64,000 nucleotides of DNA from Marinobacterium iners. GTDB lineage: Bacteria > Pseudomonadota > Gammaproteobacteria > Pseudomonadales > Balneatricaceae. The position numbers and the translations under genes are program-made. Below are positions 42,622-51,016 of the stretch, piece by piece. The stretch lies in the NCBI RefSeq assembly GCF_017310015.1, contig NZ_CP022297.1:2108001-2172000 (forward strand). Reading direction: 5' to 3'. Below the pieces are notes generated by a model. The model had not been told where the DNA came from and ran no database searches. It was given only the letters and a program-made list of their open reading frames with translations. Position 1 is the stretch's first letter. Each line of letters opens with the position of its first letter.

Positions 42622-42984
42622 TCAGAGAATCTTACCGATAGCCTCTGCAGCGCGCTTGACATCAAGGAAGATCAGACCCAATCGCGCATTGGTCTTGGCA
42701 ACAACAGTCAGCACCGATTCAGGGTTTGCATGAGTCATCAGGATATAGCCTTCTTTACCCTTGACGAGCACCTGCTCAAGCTCACCACGGGCCAGTTCCT
42801 GAGAGGTACGTTCGCCGAGCGACAGCATGGCTGCACTCATTGCACCAACTCGGTCTTCATCCATACCGGCAGGCAGGAGGGCATCAATAACGAGACCGTC
42901 TGTAGAAATCACAGCAGACGCTTCAATTTCTGCAGATGTTCCGTTGAGATCGTTGAGAATGGAAGTCAACATTTCTGAGCGCAT
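42622..42984 (-). CDS. Roadblock/LC7-domain protein (MglB-like)
   Basis: 120-residue single-domain Roadblock/LC7 protein: ASAVISTDGLVIDALLP (strand-turn-strand), DRVGAMSAAMLSLGERTSQELARG (helix), QVLVKGKEGYILMTHANPESVLTVVA (sheet). MglB-type proteins of this family act as GTPase-activating partners of small Ras-like GTPases such as MglA. No MglA-like GTPase is in this cluster. It has a strong AGGAG ribosome-binding site. Confidence 0.88.
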   Translation of the reverse strand: MRSEMLTSILNDLNGTSAEIEASAVISTDGLVIDALLPAGMDEDRVGAMSAAMLSLGERTSQELARGELEQVLVKGKEGYILMTHANPESVLTVVAKTNARLGLIFLDVKRAAEAIGKIL

Positions 42985-43048
42985 GGTAGTCTCCTTTTAG
43001 GCCATTAGCGCTGGTTTTAATCCTGTATAAAACGGCCAGTCCGTTTTA

Positions 43049-43681
43049 TCAGTAATCCAGGTAGCGTCGGATCAGCACCGACATCAAGTCCACAAAAGGC
43101 TGCCGATTCAAATGAGGCATCCCTTCCAGAATTAGCAGGAATTTCTGTTCACCTACGTGAAGCGTCCAAAAACCCAGCTCACTTTGTCCTACAGCATCCA
43201 CAAGCGCCCAGGACGAACCATCGAAACCAAGGTGTCTGCCAAGCAGCGCCTGGTGGCGCTCATGCATGGAGACCAAGTCTGCCGCCATCCCCGCTACCGC
43301 TTCAGCTTCTTCCGCACCGAAGCCCGACTGCCCCAGACAGAAGCCCTGATCATCTGCCAACAGCACACGACCATCGGCAAGTTGTGGTAAATATTCAGGC
43401 AACAGATGTTCAATAGTGCCAGCAGCGATAGGCTCAGGGTTTTGCGGTAGATCAACAAAGCCGTGTTGCACAGCCTTATCGAGCAATGTCTGCGCTTCTG
43501 CCTCGCCCATCCCCGTCAGTTTTTGCAGCAGTGAGCTGAGATACGGAATATGGGTATCTGCACTCAACAATTGCAACAACAAGGCACGCAGTGCTTCTGG
43601 CTCGGTGTTCAGTGTCGCGTAGTAAGCGCCACTGGGCGTCACCTGAAAATACCGCGGGGTATCATTCTGTTCTTGATTCAC
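43049..43681 (-). CDS. Uncharacterised protein, possible Roadblock-like C-terminal domain
   Basis: 210 residues, soluble. The N-terminal half is helical and holds LLSADTHIPYLSSLLQKLTGMGEAEAQTLLDKA. The C-terminal half (about 100-210) reads GRVLLADDQGFCLGQSGFGAEEAEAVAGMAADLVS then LHVGEQKFLLILEG, whose strand-helix-strand order resembles a divergent Roadblock/LC7 fold. I do not recognise the family. The GTG start at 43681 is supported by GGAG seven bases upstream. Confidence 0.72.
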   Translation of the reverse strand: MNQEQNDTPRYFQVTPSGAYYATLNTEPEALRALLLQLLSADTHIPYLSSLLQKLTGMGEAEAQTLLDKAVQHGFVDLPQNPEPIAAGTIEHLLPEYLPQLADGRVLLADDQGFCLGQSGFGAEEAEAVAGMAADLVSMHERHQALLGRHLGFDGSSWALVDAVGQSELGFWTLHVGEQKFLLILEGMPHLNRQPFVDLMSVLIRRYLDY

Positions 43682-43725
43682 GGTTTAACTCCGAAAGATC
43701 CATGGTGTGATACACACTTTTCCGG

Positions 43726-44997
43726 TCATGGACAGTACAGACCGATGGCGTCCGCTGCCACAAGGAACGAAAGCACAAAGCGCTGAGGCACACCTAACAT
43801 TGAGGCAATATTCTGGGCTGACAATCTTTGGCTCTGCCAAAGCTCAGCAATGCTCCGGGCATGAGGCGTCTCCAGCAGGCGTTCAAAGTCAGGAATTGAA
43901 TTAAGCAACCGCGGCTCTTCCGCGGACAGCGTGTCAGGCAGACGACCACGAGCGGTAAACAATGCCAACTGCCAAAGCAGCTCGTCAGAGGCAACCCGCC
44001 GACCCTTGGGAAGTTCGGCATCCGGCTCCCGCTCGAGCAGTGAAATCTCTTCAAAACCAAATCGAGTCCTGGTCAACTGCAGCAGCAGATCAGCGTCCAG
44101 CGTGACCAAAAACTCCTTATCCGCAGGCAGGTAAAACAGTGCACCCGGAACACCGACTACCTGTTGTGGCTTCCCTGATGCGTTGCCCGCCTCAATACAC
44201 CGCATGATCCAGGGCAATAAAAGCCCATCAAGGCTGAAATACACACGCCGACGTTCAGTTGCAGAGTCAAGGTTCACGTCCGGCAGATTACCGCAACACT
44301 GTTGAATCATCTCGGCCGATATGCGCGGTGTCTGCAGTTCATCAGACAACAGGGATTCTGTTTCCTGTGACTCCGCTTCCATAGACAAAGCCGAGGATCT
44401 GGAGTCATTTGCCTGCGAATGTTGCTGCCTGAGCTGATTTTGTGCATCCAGAATCAGACTGTTTAACTCATTCCGCTCAAGACTGAAACGGCTGCGAAGC
44501 GCTTCAGTCTGGCGCTGACTGTTGCCGCCTTTCCAGGCACTCAGTGCCTGACTGCTTCGTTCCTTGCGCGCCTGCCACTCTGCAAAGGCGACTGTACGCT
44601 GATCCCGCAGGCTCTCCAGCGGATGCTCAGGCGATGCTGCCTGAACTGCAGGCGAAGTAGACATCGCGTCAAGCTGCAGTCGCAGATCAGCCAGCGCCTG
44701 CTGCAAGGTTCCCATACTCAAGGGACGAGTCAAGCGAATGCTTTTGCCATTAACTTTTTCGGCCGTACCAGGGTCTACAACGGCAATGAAAGGACGATTG
44801 CCATTTTGACGCAACCACCCCTCTACTTGCTTCCGGCTACTGGCATCACTGATCCCAATCAGCAACGACTCCGCACTCTCAGCTGGCACGAGGTGGAAAC
44901 CCTTGGCCTTGTTGCCGTTAAAAAATATCTCAAGCATTGCAGCCTCGTTGGCCGCAAAACCGATAATGCCTATTGAATGCTTACCACTGACCGGCAT
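43726..44997 (-). CDS. Uncharacterised 423-residue protein of the Roadblock cluster
   Basis: Soluble, no recognised family. Residues 1-105 resemble a response-regulator-like fold without clear phosphorylation residues (IGIIGFAANEAAMLEIFF; FIAVVDPG; RLTRPLSMGTLQQAL, where a lysine-like switch would be). The middle (about 120-215) is charged, Gln-rich and probably coiled coil. The C-terminal half has LLPWIMRCIEAG and ends in a segment resembling a winged helix (SAQNIASMLGVPQRFVLSFLVAADAIGLY). AAGGA precedes the ATG. Context suggests a scaffold or effector; that is inference. Confidence 0.72.
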   Translation of the reverse strand: MPVSGKHSIGIIGFAANEAAMLEIFFNGNKAKGFHLVPAESAESLLIGISDASSRKQVEGWLRQNGNRPFIAVVDPGTAEKVNGKSIRLTRPLSMGTLQQALADLRLQLDAMSTSPAVQAASPEHPLESLRDQRTVAFAEWQARKERSSQALSAWKGGNSQRQTEALRSRFSLERNELNSLILDAQNQLRQQHSQANDSRSSALSMEAESQETESLLSDELQTPRISAEMIQQCCGNLPDVNLDSATERRRVYFSLDGLLLPWIMRCIEAGNASGKPQQVVGVPGALFYLPADKEFLVTLDADLLLQLTRTRFGFEEISLLEREPDAELPKGRRVASDELLWQLALFTARGRLPDTLSAEEPRLLNSIPDFERLLETPHARSIAELWQSQRLSAQNIASMLGVPQRFVLSFLVAADAIGLYCP

Positions 44998-45019
44998 TGC
45001 ACATTCCTTCTAAAACTGC

Positions 45020-45490
45020 TCAGTGAAGTTTCTGCCTGGAGAATTGCATGCAGCGTCCATTACTGAGGACAGCATGCTCCAGTGGAAGCTCTGCCAAACG
45101 AGAGAGGTCACGAGTATCGACGGCCTTGTTCATTGCAATCCGGCATTCCGACTTCAGCAATGGGCCAGCCTGTTGAATCAGGCGATTGACAAGAAATTGC
45201 CCTCTGCCACGCAGAACCAGCAACAAGTCGATCAATGCACCGGTAACGCTATCGCTGTCAGCACACTGAATGGCAAGATAGATCCGTCGGATATGGTTTC
45301 GCAGGGTGCGAGGACGTGCGGCGACTAGCCGCGTGAGATAACGCAGTGCAACAGTTGGCTGGGTACCGGCATAGATCAGTCGCTTGTCGACCTGTAAATT
45401 AAACATGATTTGCAGTTTGCTTAACTGCAAATCAGCATTTACCGGACGCTCTTCCTGTGCGACTTCAGCCTGACTGACTGCCGAGTTCAT
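45020..45490 (-). CDS. Uncharacterised 156-residue helical protein, first gene of the Roadblock cluster
   Basis: Small, mostly helical, soluble protein (LQLSKLQIMFNLQVDKRLIYAG; TRDLSRLAELPLEHAVLS) of no recognised family. The frame is open to 45592, but the ATG at 45490 has a near-consensus AGGAGGT seven bases upstream and is much more likely. The next gene starts 22 bp after its stop, so it is probably co-transcribed with the five genes that follow. Confidence 0.7.
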   Translation of the reverse strand: MNSAVSQAEVAQEERPVNADLQLSKLQIMFNLQVDKRLIYAGTQPTVALRYLTRLVAARPRTLRNHIRRIYLAIQCADSDSVTGALIDLLLVLRGRGQFLVNRLIQQAGPLLKSECRIAMNKAVDTRDLSRLAELPLEHAVLSNGRCMQFSRQKLH

Positions 45491-45823
45491 CAAGGCTACC
45501 TCCTGCCTGAGATAATGTATCAGAGTGTTATACTTAGCTTTCGAGATGATTTCAAACCCGCTTTCACTATTATTGACCGGCATCAACAGCATCGAATCAG
45601 CTTTTCAATACACAGGGCTACCCGATATCGCCACCTGCATCCTCTTTACCGCCATCACAGGGCTTGAATGCAATCAATCGTTTAAAAACGGTGTCTTTTT
45701 TAGGTAACATTTTTATTAAAACTATTGTTTGATTCGCGGTTTAAACTGAATCAAAAATACCCAAGATGAATAAAATATTGTCCTCTTTAATTTGCCCATA
45801 TTGATTATGTGGTCTACGGTTAA
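45491..45823. other. Gene-free spacer upstream of the Roadblock cluster
   Basis: This 333-bp, AT-rich stretch between divergent genes probably holds the cluster promoter. It contains the nested palindrome at 45728-45755 and no convincing ORF or RNA gene. Confidence 0.6.
45728..45755. promoter_or_regulatory. Nested palindrome upstream of the Roadblock cluster
   Basis: TTTGATTC (45728-45735) and GAATCAAA (45748-45755) are perfect inverted repeats enclosing an inner perfect 8-bp palindrome GTTTAAAC (45739-45746). It could be a dimeric repressor site for either divergent gene or an RNA hairpin. Confidence 0.4.
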
Positions 45824-46126
45824 ATGCACTCGTGCTATCCATGCACCGAGCCTCAGTCTCAGCAACCTCCCAATAACAAGAATTGGTATTTTCAGATGCG
45901 CAAGTATTACGACAGCAGCTTTCCCACCCACGGTGAAGATGGTCGGTTTGTCATGCTGGTGATGCGGCAACATTACCGAGCCCCCTGGAGCCTTAAAAAA
46001 AGAACTGAATGGGAACAGGAGCTTCCGGAGTACCTCACTCAGGATGGTCGCCAGGTCAACGTTCTGGATAACAAAAAAGGCGAGTTTCAGGTATCGGGCG
46101 AGGACGAGATCCTAAGGTTGGGCTAA
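45824..46126 (+). CDS. Small uncharacterised protein
   Basis: Frame of 100 residues with no recognised family. The region from MRKYYDSSFPTHGEDGRFVMLVMRQHYRAPW is charged and amphipathic, as expected of a folded small protein, and it ends VSGEDEILRLG. An internal ATG at 45896 would give 76 residues, and the Cys/Pro-rich segment before it (MHSCYPCTEPQSQQPPNNK) looks less protein-like. The ribosome-binding site is weak for both starts. Confidence 0.5.
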   Translation: MHSCYPCTEPQSQQPPNNKNWYFQMRKYYDSSFPTHGEDGRFVMLVMRQHYRAPWSLKKRTEWEQELPEYLTQDGRQVNVLDNKKGEFQVSGEDEILRLG

Positions 46127-46254
46127 CGCCTCACCTGCCAAACCTGACAAGTTTGCTGGACATCAGTGCTGGCAGCAGGACTGCAATGGCTTTACGGCCT
46201 GAACCCTTCAGGCCATGTGCTCTTATACTTTGGTAAGACGATTGTCGACACATC

Positions 46255-46283
46255 TTAACTTTGTCACCCCCTTCCGCTAGAAT
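46255..46283 (+). promoter_or_regulatory. Candidate sigma-70 promoter of acnB
   Basis: TTAACT (46255-46260) and TAGAAT (46278-46283) are separated by 17 bp, about 97 bp upstream of the acnB start. The resulting leader contains a short hairpin, GGAGT/ACTCC (46329-46344). Confidence 0.5.
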
Positions 46284-46379
46284 TCGCTCGCCAATCACCA
46301 TTCGATACCTAGTCGATACGCCGTCGGTGGAGTAGTACCACTCCGGCGTCCGGCGGTGAAAACAGATGAGGGCCATATC

Positions 46380-48977
46380 GTGCTTGAAGCTTATCGTAAA
46401 CATGTAGAAGAACGCGCTGCAGAAGGCGTACCGCCGAAGCCGCTTGATCCCGAACAGACCGCTGCCCTGGTCGAGCTGCTGAAAAACCCGCCTGCAGGCG
46501 AAGAAGAGTTCCTGCTTGACCTGATCACCAACCGCGTTCCGGCGGGGGTTGACCAGGCTGCATACGTCAAGGCTGGCTTCCTGGCTGCGATTGCCAAGGG
46601 TGAAGCGACCTCCCCTCTGATCGACAAGGTAAAAGCCGTTGAGCTGCTGGGCACTATGCTCGGCGGTTACAATATCGCACCGCTGGTTGAGTGCCTGGAC
46701 ATTGATGCACTGGCCCCGACCGCAGCCAAGGCGCTGTCTCACACCCTGCTGATGTTTGATGCCTTCCACGATGTTCAGGAAAAGGCTGAAGCAGGTAACG
46801 CGCACGCCAAGCAGGTAATGCAGTCCTGGGCCGACGGCGAGTGGTTCACCTCCAAGCCTGAAGTTGCCAAGAAAATCACCGTAACCGTATTCAAGGTGCC
46901 AGGCGAAACCAACACTGACGACCTGTCTCCGGCTCCGGATGCCTGGTCACGTCCTGACATCCCGCTGCATGCCAATGCCATGCTGAAGATGGAACGCGAC
47001 GGCATCAACCCGGAAGAACCCGGCGTGAAAGGCCCGTTGGCCCAGATCGAAGAAGTAAAAGCCAAAGGCTTCCCTGTTGCCTACGTGGGTGACGTTGTGG
47101 GTACCGGTTCTTCCCGTAAGTCTGCTACCAACTCCGTGCTGTGGTTCTTCGGCGACGACATCCCGTTCGTGCCGAACAAGCGTGCCGGTGGCTACTGCTT
47201 CGGTAACAAGATCGCCCCGATCTTCTACAACACTATGGAAGATGCCGGCGCTCTGCCGATCGAAATGCCGGTTGAAAACCTGAACATGGGTGACGTGATC
47301 GACGTGTACCCATACGAAGGCAAAGTATGCAAGCACGGTACCGATGAAGTCATCTGCACTTTCAGCCTGAAGACTCAAGTGCTGCTGGACGAAGTACGTG
47401 CCGGCGGTCGTATCCCGCTGATCATCGGTCGCGGCCTGACCGAAAAAGCACGCGCCGCACTGGGCCTGGAAGGCTTTGACCTGTTCCGCAAGCCGGAACA
47501 GCCAGCTGACACAGGCAAGGGCTTTACTCTGGCTCAGAAAATGGTCGGCAAGGCCTGCGGCATGGACGGCGTACGTCCGGGCATGTACTGCGAGCCGAAA
47601 ATGACCACCGTTGGCTCTCAGGACACCACCGGTCCAATGACCCGTGACGAACTGAAAGACCTGGCATGCCTGGGCTTCTCAGCCGACCTGACCATGCAGT
47701 CTTTCTGCCACACCGCAGCCTATCCGAAGCCGGTTGACGTGAATACCCACCACACCCTGCCGGACTTCATCATGAACCGTGGCGGTGTATCGCTGCGTCC
47801 GGGCGACGGCGTTATCCACTCTTGGCTGAACCGCATGCTGCTGCCGGATACCGTGGGTACCGGTGGTGATTCCCATACCCGTTTCCCGCTGGGCATCTCC
47901 TTCCCGGCCGGTTCAGGTCTGGTCGCCTTCGCAGCTGCCACCGGTGTCATGCCGCTGGATATGCCGGAGTCAATCCTGGTTCGCTTCAAGGGCAAGCGTA
48001 ACGCCGGCATCACTCTGCGTGACCTGGTACACGCCATTCCTTACTACGCCATCAAGCAGGGTCTGCTGACCGTAGAAAAGGCTGGCAAGAAGAACGCTTT
48101 CTCTGGTCGCGTACTGGAGATCGAAGGCTTGGAAGAACTGACTGTTGAGCAGGCGTTCGAGCTGTCTGATGCGTCCGCAGAGCGCTCTGCTGCAGGCTGC
48201 ACCATCACTCTGTCTGAAGATTCTGTTGCCGAGTACTTGCGCTCAAACATCGTCATGCTGAAGTGGATGATCGCTGAAGGCTACGGCGATGTACGTACTA
48301 TTGAGCGTCGTATCAAGGGCATGGAAGAGTGGCTGGCGAACCCGAGTCTGATGCGTGCAGACGCTGATGCCGAGTACGCTGAAGTGATCGAGATCGATCT
48401 GTCCGAAATCAAGGAGCCGATCCTGTGTGCTCCGAACGATCCGGATGACGCTCGCCTGCTGTCTGAAGTGGCTGGCCAGAGCATCGATGAAGTGTTCATC
48501 GGTTCCTGCATGACCAACATCGGTCACTTCCGTGCCGCCGGTAAACTGCTGGAGTCCTCCGGCAAGTCGATCCCGACTCGCATGTGGATCGCCCCGCCGA
48601 CCAAAATGGACCAGGCCCAGCTGAGCGACGAAGGCTACTACAACATCTTCGGCAAGGCCGGCGCGCGCATGGAAATGCCGGGCTGCTCACTGTGCATGGG
48701 TAACCAAGCGCGTGTTGCTGCCAAGAGCACCGTAGTGTCCACCTCTACGCGTAACTTCCCGAACCGTCTGGGTGATGGCGCCAACGTCTACCTGGCATCT
48801 GCCGAGCTGGCTGCCGTTGCGGCCCTGGAAGGCAAACTGCCGACCGTTGACGAGTACATGGCCTACGCCAACAAGATCGACAGCATGGCGGGTGAAATCT
48901 ACCGCTACCTGAACTTCGATCAGATGGAAAACTACGTAGCCAAGGCCGCTACTGTCATCCCGACCGTTGAAGCCTGA
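46380..48977 (+). CDS. acnB: Aconitase B (bifunctional aconitate hydratase 2/2-methylisocitrate dehydratase)
   Basis: TCA-cycle [4Fe-4S] enzyme interconverting citrate and isocitrate; AcnB-type enzymes can also act in the 2-methylcitrate cycle. Starting at GTG 46380 (VLEAYRKHVEERAAEG) it has 865 residues, the length of E. coli AcnB; GAGGG lies seven bases upstream. An extension to 46356 is unsupported. Cluster cysteines are in FIGSCMTNIGH and PGCSLCMGNQARV. The N-terminal HEAT-like domain is followed by the swivel domain with VGTGSSRKSATNS. Confidence 0.97.
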   Translation: MLEAYRKHVEERAAEGVPPKPLDPEQTAALVELLKNPPAGEEEFLLDLITNRVPAGVDQAAYVKAGFLAAIAKGEATSPLIDKVKAVELLGTMLGGYNIAPLVECLDIDALAPTAAKALSHTLLMFDAFHDVQEKAEAGNAHAKQVMQSWADGEWFTSKPEVAKKITVTVFKVPGETNTDDLSPAPDAWSRPDIPLHANAMLKMERDGINPEEPGVKGPLAQIEEVKAKGFPVAYVGDVVGTGSSRKSATNSVLWFFGDDIPFVPNKRAGGYCFGNKIAPIFYNTMEDAGALPIEMPVENLNMGDVIDVYPYEGKVCKHGTDEVICTFSLKTQVLLDEVRAGGRIPLIIGRGLTEKARAALGLEGFDLFRKPEQPADTGKGFTLAQKMVGKACGMDGVRPGMYCEPKMTTVGSQDTTGPMTRDELKDLACLGFSADLTMQSFCHTAAYPKPVDVNTHHTLPDFIMNRGGVSLRPGDGVIHSWLNRMLLPDTVGTGGDSHTRFPLGISFPAGSGLVAFAAATGVMPLDMPESILVRFKGKRNAGITLRDLVHAIPYYAIKQGLLTVEKAGKKNAFSGRVLEIEGLEELTVEQAFELSDASAERSAAGCTITLSEDSVAEYLRSNIVMLKWMIAEGYGDVRTIERRIKGMEEWLANPSLMRADADAEYAEVIEIDLSEIKEPILCAPNDPDDARLLSEVAGQSIDEVFIGSCMTNIGHFRAAGKLLESSGKSIPTRMWIAPPTKMDQAQLSDEGYYNIFGKAGARMEMPGCSLCMGNQARVAAKSTVVSTSTRNFPNRLGDGANVYLASAELAAVAALEGKLPTVDEYMAYANKIDSMAGEIYRYLNFDQMENYVAKAATVIPTVEA

Positions 48978-49022
48978 TTGCGCCGACCGGGGTGATGTAA
49001 GTCACCCCTGAAGCGACCCCAG

Positions 49023-49055
49023 AACCCCCGTCCCAGTGACGGGGGTTTTCGTTTG
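49023..49055 (+). terminator. acnB terminator
   Basis: AACCCCCGTC (49023-49032) and GACGGGGGTT (49038-49047) form a perfect 10-bp stem with a 5-base loop, followed by TTCGTTTGT. Confidence 0.88.
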
Positions 49056-49142
49056 TCTCGTCGGCTGATTTCCGACAGGCGCAGGCGAACTGTTATACTC
49101 CGCACTGCGTAAGCTACCCGAAACAGCGTAAGGCCCATACCG

Positions 49143-49565
49143 ATGAAATCACCCAATCCCGATCAGCCACTGAGCCAGGCCGATGAAACAGCCCAGACCA
49201 AGAACGGCTATCTTGCACTGGTCTCGCGTCTGCTGCTGGAGGAAAAGCTGCCGATCCGGTTCATGTACAAGACCGTGCCAGAACATCTGAACGATACTGG
49301 CTGGCGCATGTTCACCGGGTATGAAACTGAAGAATTTCTGGAAAATGAACAGATCAACCTGATCCCGATCCCGCTGGAAAGAGTATGTGAAATTGACCCT
49401 TCCCTGACTGAGCTGGTCGAGTACAACGCCGGTACAGTATGGGAGCGCGCGCCGGACGCTGATGGCTGGGAGCGAGTGTACGATTTCCGCATCCCCGCAC
49501 CCAAAGTGGATGTCAGCATTACCAACGATGTGGATCAGTTCGCGACCAAACGCAGCGAGTCCTGA
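49143..49565 (+). CDS. DUF2185-domain protein
   Basis: 140-residue soluble acidic protein. The block ALVSRLLLEEKLPIRFMYKT followed by DTGWRMFTGYETEEFLEN is typical of DUF2185, a family also found among immunity-type proteins. Function unknown. It stands alone downstream of acnB and converges on the AMMECR1 gene. No toxin gene is adjacent. Confidence 0.8.
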   Translation: MKSPNPDQPLSQADETAQTKNGYLALVSRLLLEEKLPIRFMYKTVPEHLNDTGWRMFTGYETEEFLENEQINLIPIPLERVCEIDPSLTELVEYNAGTVWERAPDADGWERVYDFRIPAPKVDVSITNDVDQFATKRSES

Positions 49566-50165
49566 TCAGCGGGTGCCGGTTTCCACAACCGGCATCTCCC
49601 CCTCCTCACCGAAGCTGTCAGTATGATAGCGCCAAATACGTACATTGTCGGACCAGTAATCCCCCGGCAGCCCCGCCTTGCGTTTCAACTCCGATATGAA
49701 TGCCTCGGGCGTTGAGAGGCTTTGCCATACCACCGGCAAAAAAGTCGCACGGTGCTCACCCGCTTCCAGGACCACCCCATCCACCTCTGGCTGCAGCACC
49801 GCCACCAGCTCGGCTTCACTTGATACCGACAGTGGCGTCAGAGGCGACAGCACAGATAGACTGACCCTTATGAGCTCACCCCGCTGCAAAGGGTCAAAGC
49901 GATAGTCTCGCGTTGCCGCGCTGACAGCATTCAGTATGATGTCCTGTCCAAGAGGTCTGTGCGGCTCCAGAGTACCGATACATCCCCGCAGGCGATCATG
50001 GCTTTCCAGCGTGACAAAGCAGGCCCGTATGGGTTTTAGCCAGTCAGGCAAGGCATCGACTGACGGCAGGTCTGGCCGCTCTGCATTCAGCACAGCTGTG
50101 ATGGCATTGCGTGCCATCGCCAGCATCTGTGAACGCTGCGTGGTTGTAAATTCAGAAACAGACAT
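49566..50165 (-). CDS. AmmeMemoRadiSam system protein A (AMMECR1 domain)
   Basis: 199-residue AMMECR1-domain protein. The family signature is LRGCIGTLEPHRPLGQDIILNAVSAATRDYRFDPL, with its conserved RGCIG near residue 75. It forms a conserved set with MEMO and a radical SAM enzyme; the joint function is unknown. The start at 50165 overlaps the MEMO gene end by 14 bp; ATG 50174 is an alternative. Confidence 0.9.
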   Translation of the reverse strand: MSVSEFTTTQRSQMLAMARNAITAVLNAERPDLPSVDALPDWLKPIRACFVTLESHDRLRGCIGTLEPHRPLGQDIILNAVSAATRDYRFDPLQRGELIRVSLSVLSPLTPLSVSSEAELVAVLQPEVDGVVLEAGEHRATFLPVVWQSLSTPEAFISELKRKAGLPGDYWSDNVRIWRYHTDSFGEEGEMPVVETGTR

Positions 50166-50952
50166 AAGCTCCATAGCCAACAACCTGCGTCTTGTCACCG
50201 GCCGTATCGCCGGAGGTGCATTGACCAAGACATCTCAGTTCCAGTTTTTCCTGCCGTGCCGCCAGCAACAGACCGTTCAGCGCATGGCAACCGCAGGCCT
50301 GCTCGGACCCCAGTTGCGGCTCTCTGGCCAGAATCATATCAGTGGTTATTTCATCCAGTCGCCGTGCTTCCTGCCAGGAATGATAGTGACTCAAATCCGA
50401 GCTGATCAGTACCAGCGTATGGGGATCCTGCCACAGGTATTGAACCAGTCGTGCGACCCGATCAGCCTCTGCCTGCCCAACCAGTATTGGCACCAGCTTC
50501 AGCCCAGCCGCTACCCTCTGCAGGAACGGAAGCTGGACCTCAAGTGAATGCTCCGGCAGATGGACATCAGACCGCATTGCGAGGTCGAATGTCTGCTGCA
50601 ACTGCTGCATGAACGGAACATCCAAAGGCGTATCGCCCAGCGGGGTATGCCAACCCTCCTCTTCAGGCAACGCCATGCCACGCAAAGGTAATCGATGGTT
50701 GGGCCCGAGCAGCACCACGCGCCGCCATTGTGTCCGTGGCAACTCACGCTGTAACAGACGATATGCCAGTGCTGCTATCGGCCCGGAGTAAACCAGACCT
50801 GCATGCGGTACCACCAGCGCTCGTGGCTGCCGCGGCAACTGCTCGGGTTCCTTTGCACGTTCCAGCAGATCATCCACTAACATACTGAGCGCCGGCGCAC
50901 TGGCAGGGTAAAACATTCCAGCAACCGCTGCCGGGCGTATGGCTGCAGTCAT
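50152..50952 (-). CDS. AmmeMemoRadiSam system protein B (MEMO1 family)
   Basis: 266-residue MEMO-family protein related to non-haem iron dioxygenases. Conserved histidines that would bind metal are in VVPHAGLVYSG, GPNHR, and LPEHSLEVQLPFLQ, with ISSDLSHYHSW further on and ACGCHALNGLL near the end. The start at 50952 has GGAGAG upstream; the frame opens far earlier, but that would extend into the divergent radical SAM gene. Overlaps system protein A. Confidence 0.93.
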   Translation of the reverse strand: MTAAIRPAAVAGMFYPASAPALSMLVDDLLERAKEPEQLPRQPRALVVPHAGLVYSGPIAALAYRLLQRELPRTQWRRVVLLGPNHRLPLRGMALPEEEGWHTPLGDTPLDVPFMQQLQQTFDLAMRSDVHLPEHSLEVQLPFLQRVAAGLKLVPILVGQAEADRVARLVQYLWQDPHTLVLISSDLSHYHSWQEARRLDEITTDMILAREPQLGSEQACGCHALNGLLLAARQEKLELRCLGQCTSGDTAGDKTQVVGYGAYVCF

Positions 50953-50967
50953 CAGCTCTCTCCACAA

Positions 50968-50992
50968 ATGCTTTGCTATGCTCAAAGCATAG
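50968..50992. promoter_or_regulatory. Overlapping inverted repeats in the AmmeMemoRadiSam divergent spacer
   Basis: ATGCTTTG (50968-50975) and CAAAGCAT (50983-50990) are perfect inverted repeats with a 7-bp spacer. The spacer itself starts a second perfect repeat, CTATGCT (50976-50982) with AGCATAG (50986-50992). The two pairings share bases and cannot form at once. They lie in the 64-bp gap between the divergent MEMO and radical SAM genes. Confidence 0.5.
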
Positions 50993-51016
50993 TCATAAAG
51001 AGTGAATTCGCAGATC

